Source of the DNA: CAYRTD01 sp964595055
GTDB lineage: Bacteria > Bacteroidota > Bacteroidia > Bacteroidales > GCA-2748055
NCBI GenBank assembly: GCA_964595055.1
Contig: CAZQOV010000002.1
Span: 1-50,831 of the forward strand
DNA: 50,831 nucleotides
Reading direction: 5' to 3'
The notes below the pieces were generated by a model. That model ran no database searches. It saw only the letters and a list, made by a program, of their open reading frames with translations, and was not told where the DNA came from. Below are positions 9,256 through 18,485 of this stretch, piece after piece. Each line of letters starts with the position of its first letter. The first letter of the stretch is position 1. The translations under genes and the position numbers were made by a program.

Positions 9256-10002
9256 ATGAAAAAAATCTTATGCCTCACCCTCATGCTATTTCTGGGCCTT
9301 TTGCTTTTCGCCCAGAATTACGATAAGCAGATTTTTCCCACCGGCAAGGGAGATCTGACCATTGTTCCCATCGGACATCCCAGCATTATGTTCGTATGGA
9401 ACAACCTCACCATCCATGTGGATCCTGTTTTGCGTGAAGCCGATTACCTGCGATTTCCCGATGCAGACGTGATTCTGCTCACCCATCATCATGGCGATCA
9501 TACCGATAAGGAAGCTGTTAGTATGCTCTATACCGACACTACCAGGGTGATCCTTACCGAACAAAGCCTGGAAAAACTTGCTGAGCTGGATCTCGATCAT
9601 ACCGAGGTGCTCCATTACTGGGATTCTACCAGCTTCAAAGGACTTGGAGTGGAGGCCGTTCCGGCATACAATATTCAGCATAAACGTTCGAATGGCGAAC
9701 CTTACCATCTGCGAGGTGTGGGTAACGGTTATGTGCTGACCTTCGAAGATTTTAAAGTCCTTATTGGTGGCGACACAGAAGACATACCCGAGTATGAAAA
9801 GCTCCGTGACTACCACATCGATGCTGCCTTTCTCCCCATGAATGTTCCCTATACCATGACACCCCGCATGGTGGCCCACGCCGCCAGCATGATCCGGCCA
9901 AAAATTCTCTATCCTTACCACTACGGCAATACCAATACCGATGAGCTGTTTGAGCTGATGGAGGATGATCCATGGGTGGAGATAAGGATTTTGAATTTTT
10001 AA
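9256..10002 (+). CDS. Exported metallo-beta-lactamase-fold hydrolase (UlaG-like)
   Basis: This 248-aa protein carries a short signal peptide (residues 1-20, ending LFAQ) and the metallo-beta-lactamase zinc motif HHHGDH at 77-82, with further ligands suggested by GGDTED near residue 175 and the histidines of YPYHYGNTN near the C-terminus. Its compact form resembles the UlaG/UPF0173 metal-dependent hydrolases, which act on lactones or phosphodiesters, but the signal peptide places it in the periplasm. It is a single gene, divergent from the sulfatase, and is followed by a 386-base repeat-bearing gap. The substrate cannot be inferred. Confidence 0.88.
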   Translation: MKKILCLTLMLFLGLLLFAQNYDKQIFPTGKGDLTIVPIGHPSIMFVWNNLTIHVDPVLREADYLRFPDADVILLTHHHGDHTDKEAVSMLYTDTTRVILTEQSLEKLAELDLDHTEVLHYWDSTSFKGLGVEAVPAYNIQHKRSNGEPYHLRGVGNGYVLTFEDFKVLIGGDTEDIPEYEKLRDYHIDAAFLPMNVPYTMTPRMVAHAASMIRPKILYPYHYGNTNTDELFELMEDDPWVEIRILNF

Positions 10003-10030
10003 GAATCAAGTTTTAACGAATAATTTAATA

Positions 10031-10244
10031 GTTGTGCAGTTATGCAGTTTTTCATCAGTTATGGATGTAATAGATGATAGTGTTTGAAGCTGGAATAAGG
10101 ATTATATTAAGTTTTGCATTTTTTTTATTAAACAAGGTAAAAAATGATAATACCTGGAAGAGGGTGATAATCTTATTAATGAATAAATCAAAAACAAACC
10201 ACCCCCTATTCAAAGCAAACTGCACAACTGCCTAACTGCAAAAC
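10031..10244. repeat. Element bounded by inverted copies of a GCAGTTnTGCAG word
   Basis: GTTGTGCAGTTATGCAGTTT begins at 10031 and its inverted relative, AAACTGCACAACTG then CCTAACTGCAAAAC, lies at 10217-10244. The same words bound a second intergenic element at 21212-21444. The interior is AT-rich and noncoding. This looks like a family of intergenic repeat elements. The rest of the 10003-10388 gap also holds a related pair of motifs (CTCCTCC followed closely by CATGG) near 10251 and 10297. Confidence 0.5.
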
Positions 10245-10347
10245 CAGAACTCCTCCTCCCCATGGTAGGGATTCCCCCACCAAAAAAGTAGTAAGCTCCT
10301 CCATGGGGATTCGGAACCATCCTTATATTCATTTTTGTTATTAGGGA

Positions 10348-10371
10348 TATATTTGTTATCTGAATAACAAA
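10348..10371 (+). promoter_or_regulatory. Promoter -7 element overlapping a perfect 20-bp palindrome
   Basis: TATATTTG at 10348-10355 matches the Bacteroidetes -7 consensus TAnnTTTG, 34 bases before the ATG of the universal-stress-like gene. Overlapping it is the inverted repeat TTTGTTAT (10352-10359), CTGA loop, ATAACAAA (10364-10371), which would cover the transcription start. A palindrome at this place is what one expects for a repressor operator. A good -33 TTTG at the usual spacing was not seen. Confidence 0.45.
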
Positions 10372-10388
10372 GATGTTTTTTTTACGGG

Positions 10389-11123
10389 ATGAATCAAAAA
10401 TTAAGAGGGAGTAAAAAAACTATTCTTGTAATTGCCGATTGTTATTACGGGAGGATGTATGCTGGCAGATTTGCGGTTAAGAACCTCGTCGACAGGGATT
10501 CTACCTTAATACTATTACAGACCTATCAGCCTCCACAACAAAGAAAAGAAAAGGGTAACGGGATTTCCCCCTTACTGAAAAGAATTGCAGAGCGTGAATT
10601 AAGAGAATTCAAAGCCCGCTTATTGTGCGAGTTTGATCTGCCTTCAAGCAAAGTGCAAACCCTGGTGCGTGAAGGGGAATTGAATAAGATTATTGATCAG
10701 GATTTTGCTGTTATCCCAAATCTTTGTATCGTTATCGGTTCTATGAACGAAGGGAATTCAGCAAAAATTCCCTGTTGGAATGTAATTGCTTCCCTTATGA
10801 TGGCCAGTGTACGGCCGGTTTTTCTTATTACGGATTGTATTACAGTGATTGAAAATTCAAGAATATTAGCCATAACCGGGAAACAAAATCCAAAAACTCT
10901 GAATTATCTGGGTTTTATTAAGGAGCTAAAAAATAAATTCGGTTACCAGTTGGAGGTAATTGCTCCCGAAGACGGACAGAAAATCGCCCTGGAGGCAGAA
11001 TCTGCTGCACATTTTAAGGAATACAGCGAGTTGGAAGGGAATTATTCAAATTTCATTGAACAAATGTTTTATGAGCGGGTAATTTCTGTGAGCTCCTTAA
11101 GAGGTTGGACAAAAGACAAATAA
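10389..11123 (+). CDS. Universal-stress-protein-like protein at head of V-ATPase operon
   Basis: This 244-aa cytoplasmic protein has a USP-like N-terminal half: KTILVIADCYYGRMYAGRFAVKNL (about residues 10-33) resembles the first strand and helix of the nucleotide-binding alpha/beta fold, followed by LILLQTYQPP. The second half (residues 125-225) may be a degenerate second USP domain, with RPVFLITDC and SRILAITGKQNPK strands. The canonical GxxG nucleotide-binding loop is not obvious. It ends only 33 bases before the V-ATPase E gene and shares its promoter region, so it is likely co-transcribed and may regulate or sense conditions for the pump. That role is inference. Confidence 0.7.
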   Translation: MNQKLRGSKKTILVIADCYYGRMYAGRFAVKNLVDRDSTLILLQTYQPPQQRKEKGNGISPLLKRIAERELREFKARLLCEFDLPSSKVQTLVREGELNKIIDQDFAVIPNLCIVIGSMNEGNSAKIPCWNVIASLMMASVRPVFLITDCITVIENSRILAITGKQNPKTLNYLGFIKELKNKFGYQLEVIAPEDGQKIALEAESAAHFKEYSELEGNYSNFIEQMFYERVISVSSLRGWTKDK

Positions 11124-11156
11124 TAGTTAAACAATTAATATATAATAAGATCCGAT

Positions 11157-11780
11157 ATGGAAATGCAAAGTAAAATAAAAGAATTAACCGAAAAAATCCA
11201 TCGCGAAGGTTTGGAAAAAGCCAATGAAGAGGCGGAAAAGATCCTTCGGGAAGCTCGGGCGGAAGCTGAAAAGACCCTCAGTGACGCGAAAAAGGAGGCG
11301 GAAAAGATTCGGGAAGATGCAAAAAAAGAAGCCGAGGACTTTTCCGAGAGGATGAAGTCTGAAGTTCGCATGTCTCAGCAACAGGCTCTTGCCGCGTTTA
11401 AGAAAGAGATCACCGAATTGATCCAGGCCGAGGTTATTTCTGAACCGGTTGAATCCGGTATGGAAGATACAAAGTTTGTTCAGAAATTGATGGAAACCGT
11501 GGTGAAAAACTGGAAACCCGATTCTGATCGCGCAGACCTTCAGGTACTTGTGCCAAAAGAACAACTGGAAAGCACAGAAAAATATTTGCAGGAAAAAGCT
11601 GGTGAACTGATGAATAAAGGATTGGTGGTTAAGGAATATCCCGGAATAAGTAAGGGCTTTGAAATTCAGCCGAAGGATGGTCATTATAAGATCAGTATGA
11701 CCGACGAGGCTTTTGAATATTTTATCAGGGAGCATTTTAAACCCAAAACCGTAGAATTTTTATTTGGAGGAGACAAATAA
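11157..11780 (+). CDS. ntpE: V/A-type ATPase subunit E (peripheral stalk)
   Basis: This 207-aa protein has a long, highly charged N-terminal coiled coil (about residues 1-80, with repeats of AEKILREARAEAEKT type) followed by a globular C-terminal domain, the layout of peripheral-stalk subunit E. It connects the catalytic A/B head to membrane subunit I. It is the first ATPase gene of the operon, and its stop shares one base with the ATG of the DUF2764 gene (11780), which implies translational coupling. The length is close to that of bacterial and archaeal E subunits. No separate subunit G/H gene was found. Confidence 0.88.
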   Translation: MEMQSKIKELTEKIHREGLEKANEEAEKILREARAEAEKTLSDAKKEAEKIREDAKKEAEDFSERMKSEVRMSQQQALAAFKKEITELIQAEVISEPVESGMEDTKFVQKLMETVVKNWKPDSDRADLQVLVPKEQLESTEKYLQEKAGELMNKGLVVKEYPGISKGFEIQPKDGHYKISMTDEAFEYFIREHFKPKTVEFLFGGDK

Positions 11781-12619
11781 TGAGTCATCACAAATATCAT
11801 TATCTGATATCAGGCTTACCCGATCTTTCTTTCGACGACCAGAAGAAGATTTTTGAGATCGCTGATTTTAAGGAGATGCTTGAAGATTCTTTGTATGAAG
11901 AAGATTTTGATCAGGTTAAGCTTGTGTTTTTAAAAGATGATAATGAAAATCTTGTTAATTTTCTGGCAACGGGAGAACTAAAAGCCGGACTCTCCGGGAA
12001 TTTTACTGCCGCCGATTTTAAAGAAATGCGGGAAGATACTTCGTTTCCGGGAGCTGAGGAAGAACGCTACCCCTCATATATGACAGAGCTTATCATGAAA
12101 TACGAAGGAGAGGAAAGCTTTTCCCCTGTTGATTACCGGCATTTGCTTGCCGATAAATATTATGACCATATCATGGAAAAGGGTAGCGATTTTCTCAAGG
12201 AATTCACCCTTTTGAATTATAACATAGAAAATCTGAGGGCTTTTATTGAATCCGGCAAGTATAAAATGGATCAGGAGCGTTTCATTACAGGAAATAACAG
12301 TATGGCCTTGCATCTGCAACAATCGGTTTCAAGAACGCTTACCAGGGACCCTGAATTTGATCTTTTTGATGAGGTGGTGAGTCTTTCCGAGATTACTTCA
12401 ATAGCTGAAAAAGAACTTAAGTTTGACCAGCTGAAATGGAACCTGATTGATGAAATGATCTTTTTCGAGTATTTCAACATAAACTGGATCCTGGGCTACT
12501 TACACAAATTATTCATTCTGAGACGCTGGGCCAATCTGGATGCCCACAGCGGTGAGGAGAAACTCAGAAAAATCATTACCGGTCTGGAAGAATATGCTGC
12601 CGGTAACCTGGAAAGCTAA
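11780..12619 (+). CDS. DUF2764 family V-ATPase-associated protein
   Basis: This 279-aa protein begins HKYHYLISGLPDLSFD, typical of the DUF2764 family, which is known from V-ATPase operons of Bacteroidetes, spirochaetes and Chlamydia, between subunits E and A. It is soluble, acidic and predicted largely helical. The operon has no recognisable C or F subunit, and I infer that this protein fills the C-like position linking the rotor to the central stalk. The gene starts on the last base of the E stop codon and is followed by a 59-base gap before subunit A. Confidence 0.82.
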   Translation: MSHHKYHYLISGLPDLSFDDQKKIFEIADFKEMLEDSLYEEDFDQVKLVFLKDDNENLVNFLATGELKAGLSGNFTAADFKEMREDTSFPGAEEERYPSYMTELIMKYEGEESFSPVDYRHLLADKYYDHIMEKGSDFLKEFTLLNYNIENLRAFIESGKYKMDQERFITGNNSMALHLQQSVSRTLTRDPEFDLFDEVVSLSEITSIAEKELKFDQLKWNLIDEMIFFEYFNINWILGYLHKLFILRRWANLDAHSGEEKLRKIITGLEEYAAGNLES

Positions 12620-12678
12620 GCCAGAAAAAAGTGAACCTTATATATTCAAAATAATAGAACTGGAAAAAAATATAAAAA

Positions 12679-14454
12679 ATGACAATAGGAAAAGTTAAAG
12701 GTATCATCGCAAACCTCGTGATTGTGGAAGTGGATGGAGCGGTTTCACAAAACGAGATCTGTATGATCAAACATAGCGAAGCAGACCTGATGGCCGAGGT
12801 GATAAAAATTGAGGGAAACCTGGCCTATGTACAGGTATTTGAAAGCACAAGGGGGCTGAAGCCTCTGACCGATGTGGAATTTACCGGAAGAATGCTGGAG
12901 GTTACACTCGGTCCTGGTATTCTAAGTCGAAATTATGACGGACTTCAGAATAACCTTGACACCATGACGGGGATTTTTCTTAAACGAGGGGAATATACCG
13001 CTCCCCTGAATGAGAATAAAGAATGGGAATATACCTCCTTGGCAGAAAAAGGGGATACAGTTGAAGCCGGAGATTGGCTGGGACAGGTCAAGGAAAACCT
13101 TATACTGCATAAGATTATGGTTCCCTTCACGCTGGAAGGAAGCTGGAAAGTAGCTTCTGTTGCTGGTGACGGAAATTATAAAATCAAGGACACCATTGCC
13201 GTTCTGGAGAATTCGAAAGGTGAGAAAAAAGAAGTTAACATGGTCCAAAAATGGCCGGTAAAAAAACCCTTGAAATCATTTGTCAATAAACCAAGACCTT
13301 TCAAAATCCTTGAAACGGGTATTCGGGCGATTGATACCCTAAACCCCATTACTGAAGGAGGAACCGGTTTTATTCCCGGACCCTTTGGATGTGGAAAAAC
13401 CGTACTTCAGCATGCCATTTCCCGTCAGGCAGAAGCTGATATTGTTATTGTGGCAGCCTGTGGTGAGCGAGCCAATGAGGTTGTGGAGATATTCAAAGAG
13501 TTCCCCGAGCTTGAAGATGCGAGAACGGGAGCAAAACTTATTGAACGTACAACCATTATCGCGAATACCTCCAACATGCCGGTAGCTGCACGTGAGGCTT
13601 CCGTTTATACGGCAATGACACTGGCAGAGTATTACCGGAATATGGGATTGAAGGTGCTTATGCTTGCCGATTCTACGTCAAGGTGGGCACAGGCACTCAG
13701 GGAGATGTCAAACCGTATGGAAGAGCTTCCTGGGCCTGATGCATTCCCTATGGATCTCCCCGCCATCATTTCCAATTTCTATTCCCGCGCAGGTTTTGTT
13801 GAGCTTAAGAATGGCACAACCGGTTCCATCACCTTTATCGGAACCGTTTCTCCTGCAGGTGGTAACCTGAAAGAACCGGTAACCGAAGCCACGAAAAAAG
13901 CGGCAAGATGTTTTTATGCGCTTTCGCAGCAACGTGCAGACAGTAAGCGTTACCCTGCCATCGATCCGATAGACAGTTATTCAAAGTATATGGAATATGA
14001 CGAGGTACGGGAAACCATGAAGGAAAGTATCTCTGAGAACTGGCTCGATATTGTCGATTTTACCCGCGATATTCTGATCAAGGGTAAAGAGGCTCAGGAA
14101 CAGATCAACATACTTGGTGACGACGGGGTTCCGGTGGAACACCACATTCTTTTCTGGAAATCAGAGCTTATCGATTTTGTGATCCTTCAGCAGGATGCAT
14201 TCGATGAAATAGACCGGATGTCACCCATGGAAAGGCAGAAATATATGCTGGAAAAAGTTATTACCATTGTAAACACCGATTTCAGTTTTGAGAAATTTGA
14301 AGAAGTGGCTTTATACTTCCGTAAGCTCATCAATGTGTTGAAACAAATGAACTATTCGGAATTCGAGACGGATCAGTTTAAAGAATATGAGTCAGAGCTC
14401 GAATCCATGATCGGTGAAAGAAAAACTGAAAAGGAATCCGAGCTGGCAGAATAA
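12679..14454 (+). CDS. ntpA: V/A-type ATPase catalytic subunit A
   Basis: This 591-aa catalytic subunit hydrolyses (or synthesises) ATP. The Walker A loop GPFGCGKT lies at residues 234-241, and the Walker B region ends in KVLMLADSTSRWAQALREMS. Residues around 110-200 form the bulge (non-homologous) domain specific to A-type subunits. The length fits the family (about 580-600). The frame is intact and the ATG at 12679 is preceded by an A-rich stretch rather than a strong Shine-Dalgarno site, which is usual in Bacteroidota. It is followed by subunit B after 37 bases. Confidence 0.97.
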   Translation: MTIGKVKGIIANLVIVEVDGAVSQNEICMIKHSEADLMAEVIKIEGNLAYVQVFESTRGLKPLTDVEFTGRMLEVTLGPGILSRNYDGLQNNLDTMTGIFLKRGEYTAPLNENKEWEYTSLAEKGDTVEAGDWLGQVKENLILHKIMVPFTLEGSWKVASVAGDGNYKIKDTIAVLENSKGEKKEVNMVQKWPVKKPLKSFVNKPRPFKILETGIRAIDTLNPITEGGTGFIPGPFGCGKTVLQHAISRQAEADIVIVAACGERANEVVEIFKEFPELEDARTGAKLIERTTIIANTSNMPVAAREASVYTAMTLAEYYRNMGLKVLMLADSTSRWAQALREMSNRMEELPGPDAFPMDLPAIISNFYSRAGFVELKNGTTGSITFIGTVSPAGGNLKEPVTEATKKAARCFYALSQQRADSKRYPAIDPIDSYSKYMEYDEVRETMKESISENWLDIVDFTRDILIKGKEAQEQINILGDDGVPVEHHILFWKSELIDFVILQQDAFDEIDRMSPMERQKYMLEKVITIVNTDFSFEKFEEVALYFRKLINVLKQMNYSEFETDQFKEYESELESMIGERKTEKESELAE

Positions 14455-14491
14455 AACAGAATCGGGTATCATCATAAAAAAACTTAAAGAG

Positions 14492-15853
14492 ATGAAAAAA
14501 AAGGCATTTCAAAAAATATACACAAAAGTCAGTAAAGTAACAAAAGCTACCTGTTCTTTGCAGGCCGATAATGTCGGTTTCGAGGAACTTGCCCTGGTAA
14601 ATGGAAAACTTGCCCAGGTGGTAAAGATAATCGGAGATGAGATCACCTTGCAGGTATTTGCCGGAACTGAAGGGATTCCGACCAATGCAGAGATAATGTT
14701 CCTTGGCCGTTCCCCATCCTTGAAGATAGGTCCCGACATGGAAGGACGATTCCTGAATGCATATGGTGACCCCATTGATGGCGGCCCCGAGTTAACGGGT
14801 AAAGATATGGAAATTGGCGGTCCTTCTGTGAATCCGGTAAGGCGTGAACAGCCTTCTCAGCTTATTGCTACCGGTATTGCAGGTATCGACCTGAATAATA
14901 CACTGGTTACCGGTCAGAAGATCCCGTTTTTTGCCGATCCTGATCAGCCTTTTAACCAGATCATGGCACTTCTGGCTCTGAGGGCTGAAGCTGATAAAAT
15001 CATTCTTGGGGGTATGGGACTTTCCAATGATGATTACCTGTTTTTCAAAAACACCTTTGAAAATGCAGGAACCCTGGAAAGAATCATTGCGTTTGTGAAT
15101 ACAACCGAAGATCCTCCTGTTGAACGCCTTATGGTTCCTGATATGGCTCTGACAGCGGCTGAGTATTTTGCCTCTGAGCATAATCAAAAAGTGTTGGTAT
15201 TGCTTACCGATATGACACTCTATGCAGATGCACTGTCCATTGTGTCGAACCGTATGGATCAAATCCCTTCAAAAGATAGCATGCCTGGTTCACTATACAG
15301 TGATCTTGCCAAAATTTATGAAAAGGCTGTACAATTCCCTGATGGAGGTTCTATTACCATTGTTGCCGTTACTACTTTATCAGGAGGCGATATAACCCAT
15401 GCCATTCCTGATAATACGGGATATATTACTGAGGGACAGCTTTTCCTCCGTCGTGATACCGATGTGGGTAAGGTAGTGGTTGACCCCTTCCGCTCACTTT
15501 CCAGGCTGAAGCAGCTTGTGATTGGAAAGCAAACCCGTGAGGATCATCCACAGGTGATGAATACCGCCATCCGTTTATACGCCGATGCAGCTAATGCAAG
15601 GACCAAACAGGAGAATGGTTTCGACCTGACCGGTTATGATGAAAGAGCACTGAAGTTTGCCGAGGAATATACCCGCGACCTGCTTGCTGTGGATGTTAAT
15701 CTCTCTGTGAATGAGATGCTTGATAAGGGTTGGATGCTATTGGCTTCACACTTCTCGCATAACGAGGTGGGGATTAAGGAAGATCTTGTGAAGAAATACT
15801 GGCCCAACAGTGAAGAGAGAAGTAAAGTGGAAGAAAACGTGCAAAATAAATAG
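14492..15853 (+). CDS. ntpB: V/A-type ATPase subunit B
   Basis: This 453-aa regulatory subunit B alternates with A in the head. It lacks a P-loop; the equivalent segment reads VTGQKIPFFADPDQPFNQI. SRLKQLVIGKQTREDHPQVM near the C-terminus is characteristic. I chose the ATG at 14492 (MKKKAFQKIY) over an upstream in-frame ATG at 14414: the latter lies inside the A gene and would add 26 unconserved residues, while 14492 follows an AAAGAG stretch. It is followed after nine bases by subunit D. Confidence 0.95.
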   Translation: MKKKAFQKIYTKVSKVTKATCSLQADNVGFEELALVNGKLAQVVKIIGDEITLQVFAGTEGIPTNAEIMFLGRSPSLKIGPDMEGRFLNAYGDPIDGGPELTGKDMEIGGPSVNPVRREQPSQLIATGIAGIDLNNTLVTGQKIPFFADPDQPFNQIMALLALRAEADKIILGGMGLSNDDYLFFKNTFENAGTLERIIAFVNTTEDPPVERLMVPDMALTAAEYFASEHNQKVLVLLTDMTLYADALSIVSNRMDQIPSKDSMPGSLYSDLAKIYEKAVQFPDGGSITIVAVTTLSGGDITHAIPDNTGYITEGQLFLRRDTDVGKVVVDPFRSLSRLKQLVIGKQTREDHPQVMNTAIRLYADAANARTKQENGFDLTGYDERALKFAEEYTRDLLAVDVNLSVNEMLDKGWMLLASHFSHNEVGIKEDLVKKYWPNSEERSKVEENVQNK

Positions 15854-15862
15854 TCAGATTTT

Positions 15863-16468
15863 ATGGAACTTAAGTTTCAATATAATAAGACATCGCTTCA
15901 GGCGCTGAATAAACAGCTCCAGATCAGAATGAGAGCATTGCCAACCCTTAAGAATAAGGAATCGGCCCTAAGGATGGAAGTAAAAATGGCAAAGAAACGA
16001 ACCCTTGCACTTACTGAAGAGTTGGAGAAACTTATTCGACTTCAGGAGGAGGATATGAGAATGTGGAATGAATTTGATTCTACGCTTATGAAAGTTGAGG
16101 AGGTAAAAGTTGCCTACAAAAAAATTGCCGGGGTTAAAACTCCGGAAATGGAAGATGTGATTTTCCGTGTAGAAGACTTTGATGTTTTTCTGAATCCCAA
16201 ATGGTTTCCTCAGGGAATCGATATTATGAAAGAATTGATGCGCCTTGTGATTGAAAAAGAATTATCGGTCAGAAAGATGGAAATGCTTGAATATGCGCGT
16301 AAAAAAACCACCCAGAAGGTGAATCTTTATGAAAAGGTCCAAATTCCGGCCTACGAGGGTGCCATTATGAAAATCAAACGTTTCCTGGAAGATGAGGAAA
16401 ATCTCACAAAGGCGGCTCAGAAGATAGTAAAAACCAGACAACAAAAAACAGCGGAGAAAGCATTATGA
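15863..16468 (+). CDS. ntpD: V/A-type ATPase subunit D (central stalk)
   Basis: This 201-aa subunit forms the rotating shaft inside the A3B3 head. The N-terminus (FQYNKTSLQALNKQLQIRM) and long helical hairpin are typical of subunit D; the C-terminal helix ends KIVKTRQQKTAEKAL. The length is slightly short but normal for bacterial versions. The last four bases overlap the subunit I start (ATGA at 16465-16468), indicating translational coupling. No separate F subunit, which normally caps D, is present between the genes. Confidence 0.92.
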   Translation: MELKFQYNKTSLQALNKQLQIRMRALPTLKNKESALRMEVKMAKKRTLALTEELEKLIRLQEEDMRMWNEFDSTLMKVEEVKVAYKKIAGVKTPEMEDVIFRVEDFDVFLNPKWFPQGIDIMKELMRLVIEKELSVRKMEMLEYARKKTTQKVNLYEKVQIPAYEGAIMKIKRFLEDEENLTKAAQKIVKTRQQKTAEKAL

Positions 16469-18459
16469 TCGCAGCAATGAAAAAATATGCATTCCTTGTG
16501 TTTCACCGGGATTATCAGGATTTTCTGCAGAAGCTCGGTAAGCTGGGGGTTTTGCATGTGATTGAAAATACCGAAAAAGAAAAGCAGGAATCGCTGGCAG
16601 AGAAAGAAAAAACACTTGAGCGTGTAGAAAACGCACTCAAATTTCTTAAGAAAAATGAAAAAGAAGGTATAGAAGGAAAGGAATATCTTGAAGATTTGAG
16701 CCTTGAACAAATGCTTCATCAGGTGGAGGAACTCAGAGAGCAGATTTCGAACCTGGAAACCCATCTGGAAGAACTTTCCAAAGAGATTGATCGGGCCGCT
16801 CCCTGGGGGGATTTCGAGCAAAGCGACCTGGATACGTTCCTTGAGGCGGGATATCAGCCGCGGATGTATAAAGTCTCCGCCAGGCAATTTGATCCTTCAT
16901 GGGAAGAGATGGATAATCTTTTTGTGATTAATGAAGAAAACGGACAAATCTATTTCCTTGTACTCGAAAAAGAAGGGCAGAGTGTTCAGATAGATGCTGA
17001 TCTTGAAAAGCCACTTGAAAAATCCCTCGGTCAATTAGGAAAAGAAAAGGAAAAAACCGTGGAAGAGCTTGAGAAAATGCGGAAGAAACTGGCGGTTTAT
17101 GCCAACAATCTGCCCCCTCCGATTAACGAAGACAAAAAGCGTTTGGAAAGCGAAGTTTCTTTGCTACAGGTATACCAGGATACTCGTAAAGAATCGGACG
17201 ATACCTTAATGATTCTTGAAGGATGGGTGCCTATCGAGAAGGAAAAAGAAGTTGAGCAGCTGGTAAACAGTGAAGATGTAGTAAGCATAACCACAGTACC
17301 TGAAAAGGGTGAAGAGCCGCCTGTTGAGCTCAAAAACACGAAATTCGCCCGTTTATTTGAGCCCATAAGCAAGCTTTTCGATCTGCCCTCATACAGAGAA
17401 ATGGATTTGACCCCTTATTTTGCCCCCTTCTTTATGCTTTTCTTTGGGTTTTGCTTGGGTGATGCAGGTTACGGAGTGTTCTTTATAATCTTTGCCGCCA
17501 TTCTTAAATTGAAAGCCAGCAAAGAATTAAAGCCTATTTTGAGCTTGACCCAGTATCTTGGGGTAGCTACTATCCTTTTTGGGTTGCTCTCCGGTACCTT
17601 CTTTGGGATAAATTTGATTGACAGTGGTTACACTTTTACCGCCAACAGTATTGAACAGTTGCAAGAGTCAGAGGTTCCTGCCTCTGTAACTGCTGAGCTG
17701 GAAAGTATGGAAGGGGAGTATTATAAAAGTCGCGCAGATTTTCTTACTGCAGTAGAGGGTGAAATCGGTTCGGAAGACCTGAATGAATACAGGCAAGTGG
17801 TGCTTAAGAGTGCATTACCCGGTATTCCTATCGTTGGAAAATTCAGACACCTGATGCAGGAACCCCTGAATATGTTCTACTTATCCCTGATTTTAGGAGG
17901 TATACAGATCGTATTTGGAATTTTTGTGAAAATACTCAACATCTCGCGTCGCCGCGGGTTCCGCTATGCATTGGCTCCACTGGGGTGGCTGATCCTGGTT
18001 ATTAGTCTGTTGCTTTATGCCGTGGGCAGCTTTGAAGAGAAAGTCTTGAATTACCTTTTTTACGGAATGATCGGACTGGCTGGAATATTTATATTTTTCC
18101 TGAATAATCCTGATGTCAATATTTTTGCTCGTTTTGGAAGCGGAATCTGGGAATCATATAATACAGTAACCGGAATATTCGGGGACCTTCTTTCCTATAT
18201 CCGTTTGTTTGCTCTGGGGATCTCATCTGCCATTCTGGGGTTTGTCTTTAATGATATATCCCTTCAATTGCTGAACATTCCTTATTTAGGTTGGCTGCTA
18301 TTTCTGGTATTGTTACTGGCAGGCCATTCAATTAATCTCTTCTTGGCCACCCTGGGTGGATTTATCCATCCCATGAGGTTAACTTTTGTGGAATTTTACA
18401 AAAACGCCGGATTTGAGGGCGGGGGAAAAAAATATAAACCATTTAACATTAATAATTAA
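16465..18459 (+). CDS. ntpI: V/A-type ATPase membrane subunit I (a-like)
   Basis: This 664-aa subunit is the stator of the membrane sector. Residues 1-310 form a cytoplasmic arm with coiled coils rich in Glu and Lys; the rest is membrane-embedded, starting near PYFAPFFMLFFGFCLGDAGYG and containing about seven to eight hydrophobic segments. The conserved arginine opposite the rotor carboxylate is in LLSYIRLFALGISSAILG in the C-terminal half. The start ATGATC overlaps the subunit D stop; Met5 (ATG at 16477) is an alternative start. It is followed after 26 bases by subunit K. Confidence 0.95.
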   Translation: MIAAMKKYAFLVFHRDYQDFLQKLGKLGVLHVIENTEKEKQESLAEKEKTLERVENALKFLKKNEKEGIEGKEYLEDLSLEQMLHQVEELREQISNLETHLEELSKEIDRAAPWGDFEQSDLDTFLEAGYQPRMYKVSARQFDPSWEEMDNLFVINEENGQIYFLVLEKEGQSVQIDADLEKPLEKSLGQLGKEKEKTVEELEKMRKKLAVYANNLPPPINEDKKRLESEVSLLQVYQDTRKESDDTLMILEGWVPIEKEKEVEQLVNSEDVVSITTVPEKGEEPPVELKNTKFARLFEPISKLFDLPSYREMDLTPYFAPFFMLFFGFCLGDAGYGVFFIIFAAILKLKASKELKPILSLTQYLGVATILFGLLSGTFFGINLIDSGYTFTANSIEQLQESEVPASVTAELESMEGEYYKSRADFLTAVEGEIGSEDLNEYRQVVLKSALPGIPIVGKFRHLMQEPLNMFYLSLILGGIQIVFGIFVKILNISRRRGFRYALAPLGWLILVISLLLYAVGSFEEKVLNYLFYGMIGLAGIFIFFLNNPDVNIFARFGSGIWESYNTVTGIFGDLLSYIRLFALGISSAILGFVFNDISLQLLNIPYLGWLLFLVLLLAGHSINLFLATLGGFIHPMRLTFVEFYKNAGFEGGGKKYKPFNINN

Positions 18460-18485
18460 AACAAAGAGTAGAAAGGAAAATAATT

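Noticed and set aside
9286..9921. A 211-codon minus-strand frame opposite the MBL-fold hydrolase
   Set aside because: It is antisense to a gene with clear zinc motifs and has no signal, domain or sensible composition.
11184..11735. A 183-codon Phe-rich minus-strand frame opposite ntpE
   Set aside because: It mirrors the Lys/Glu-rich coiled coil of subunit E; the Phe-rich peptide is what antisense of such a gene gives.
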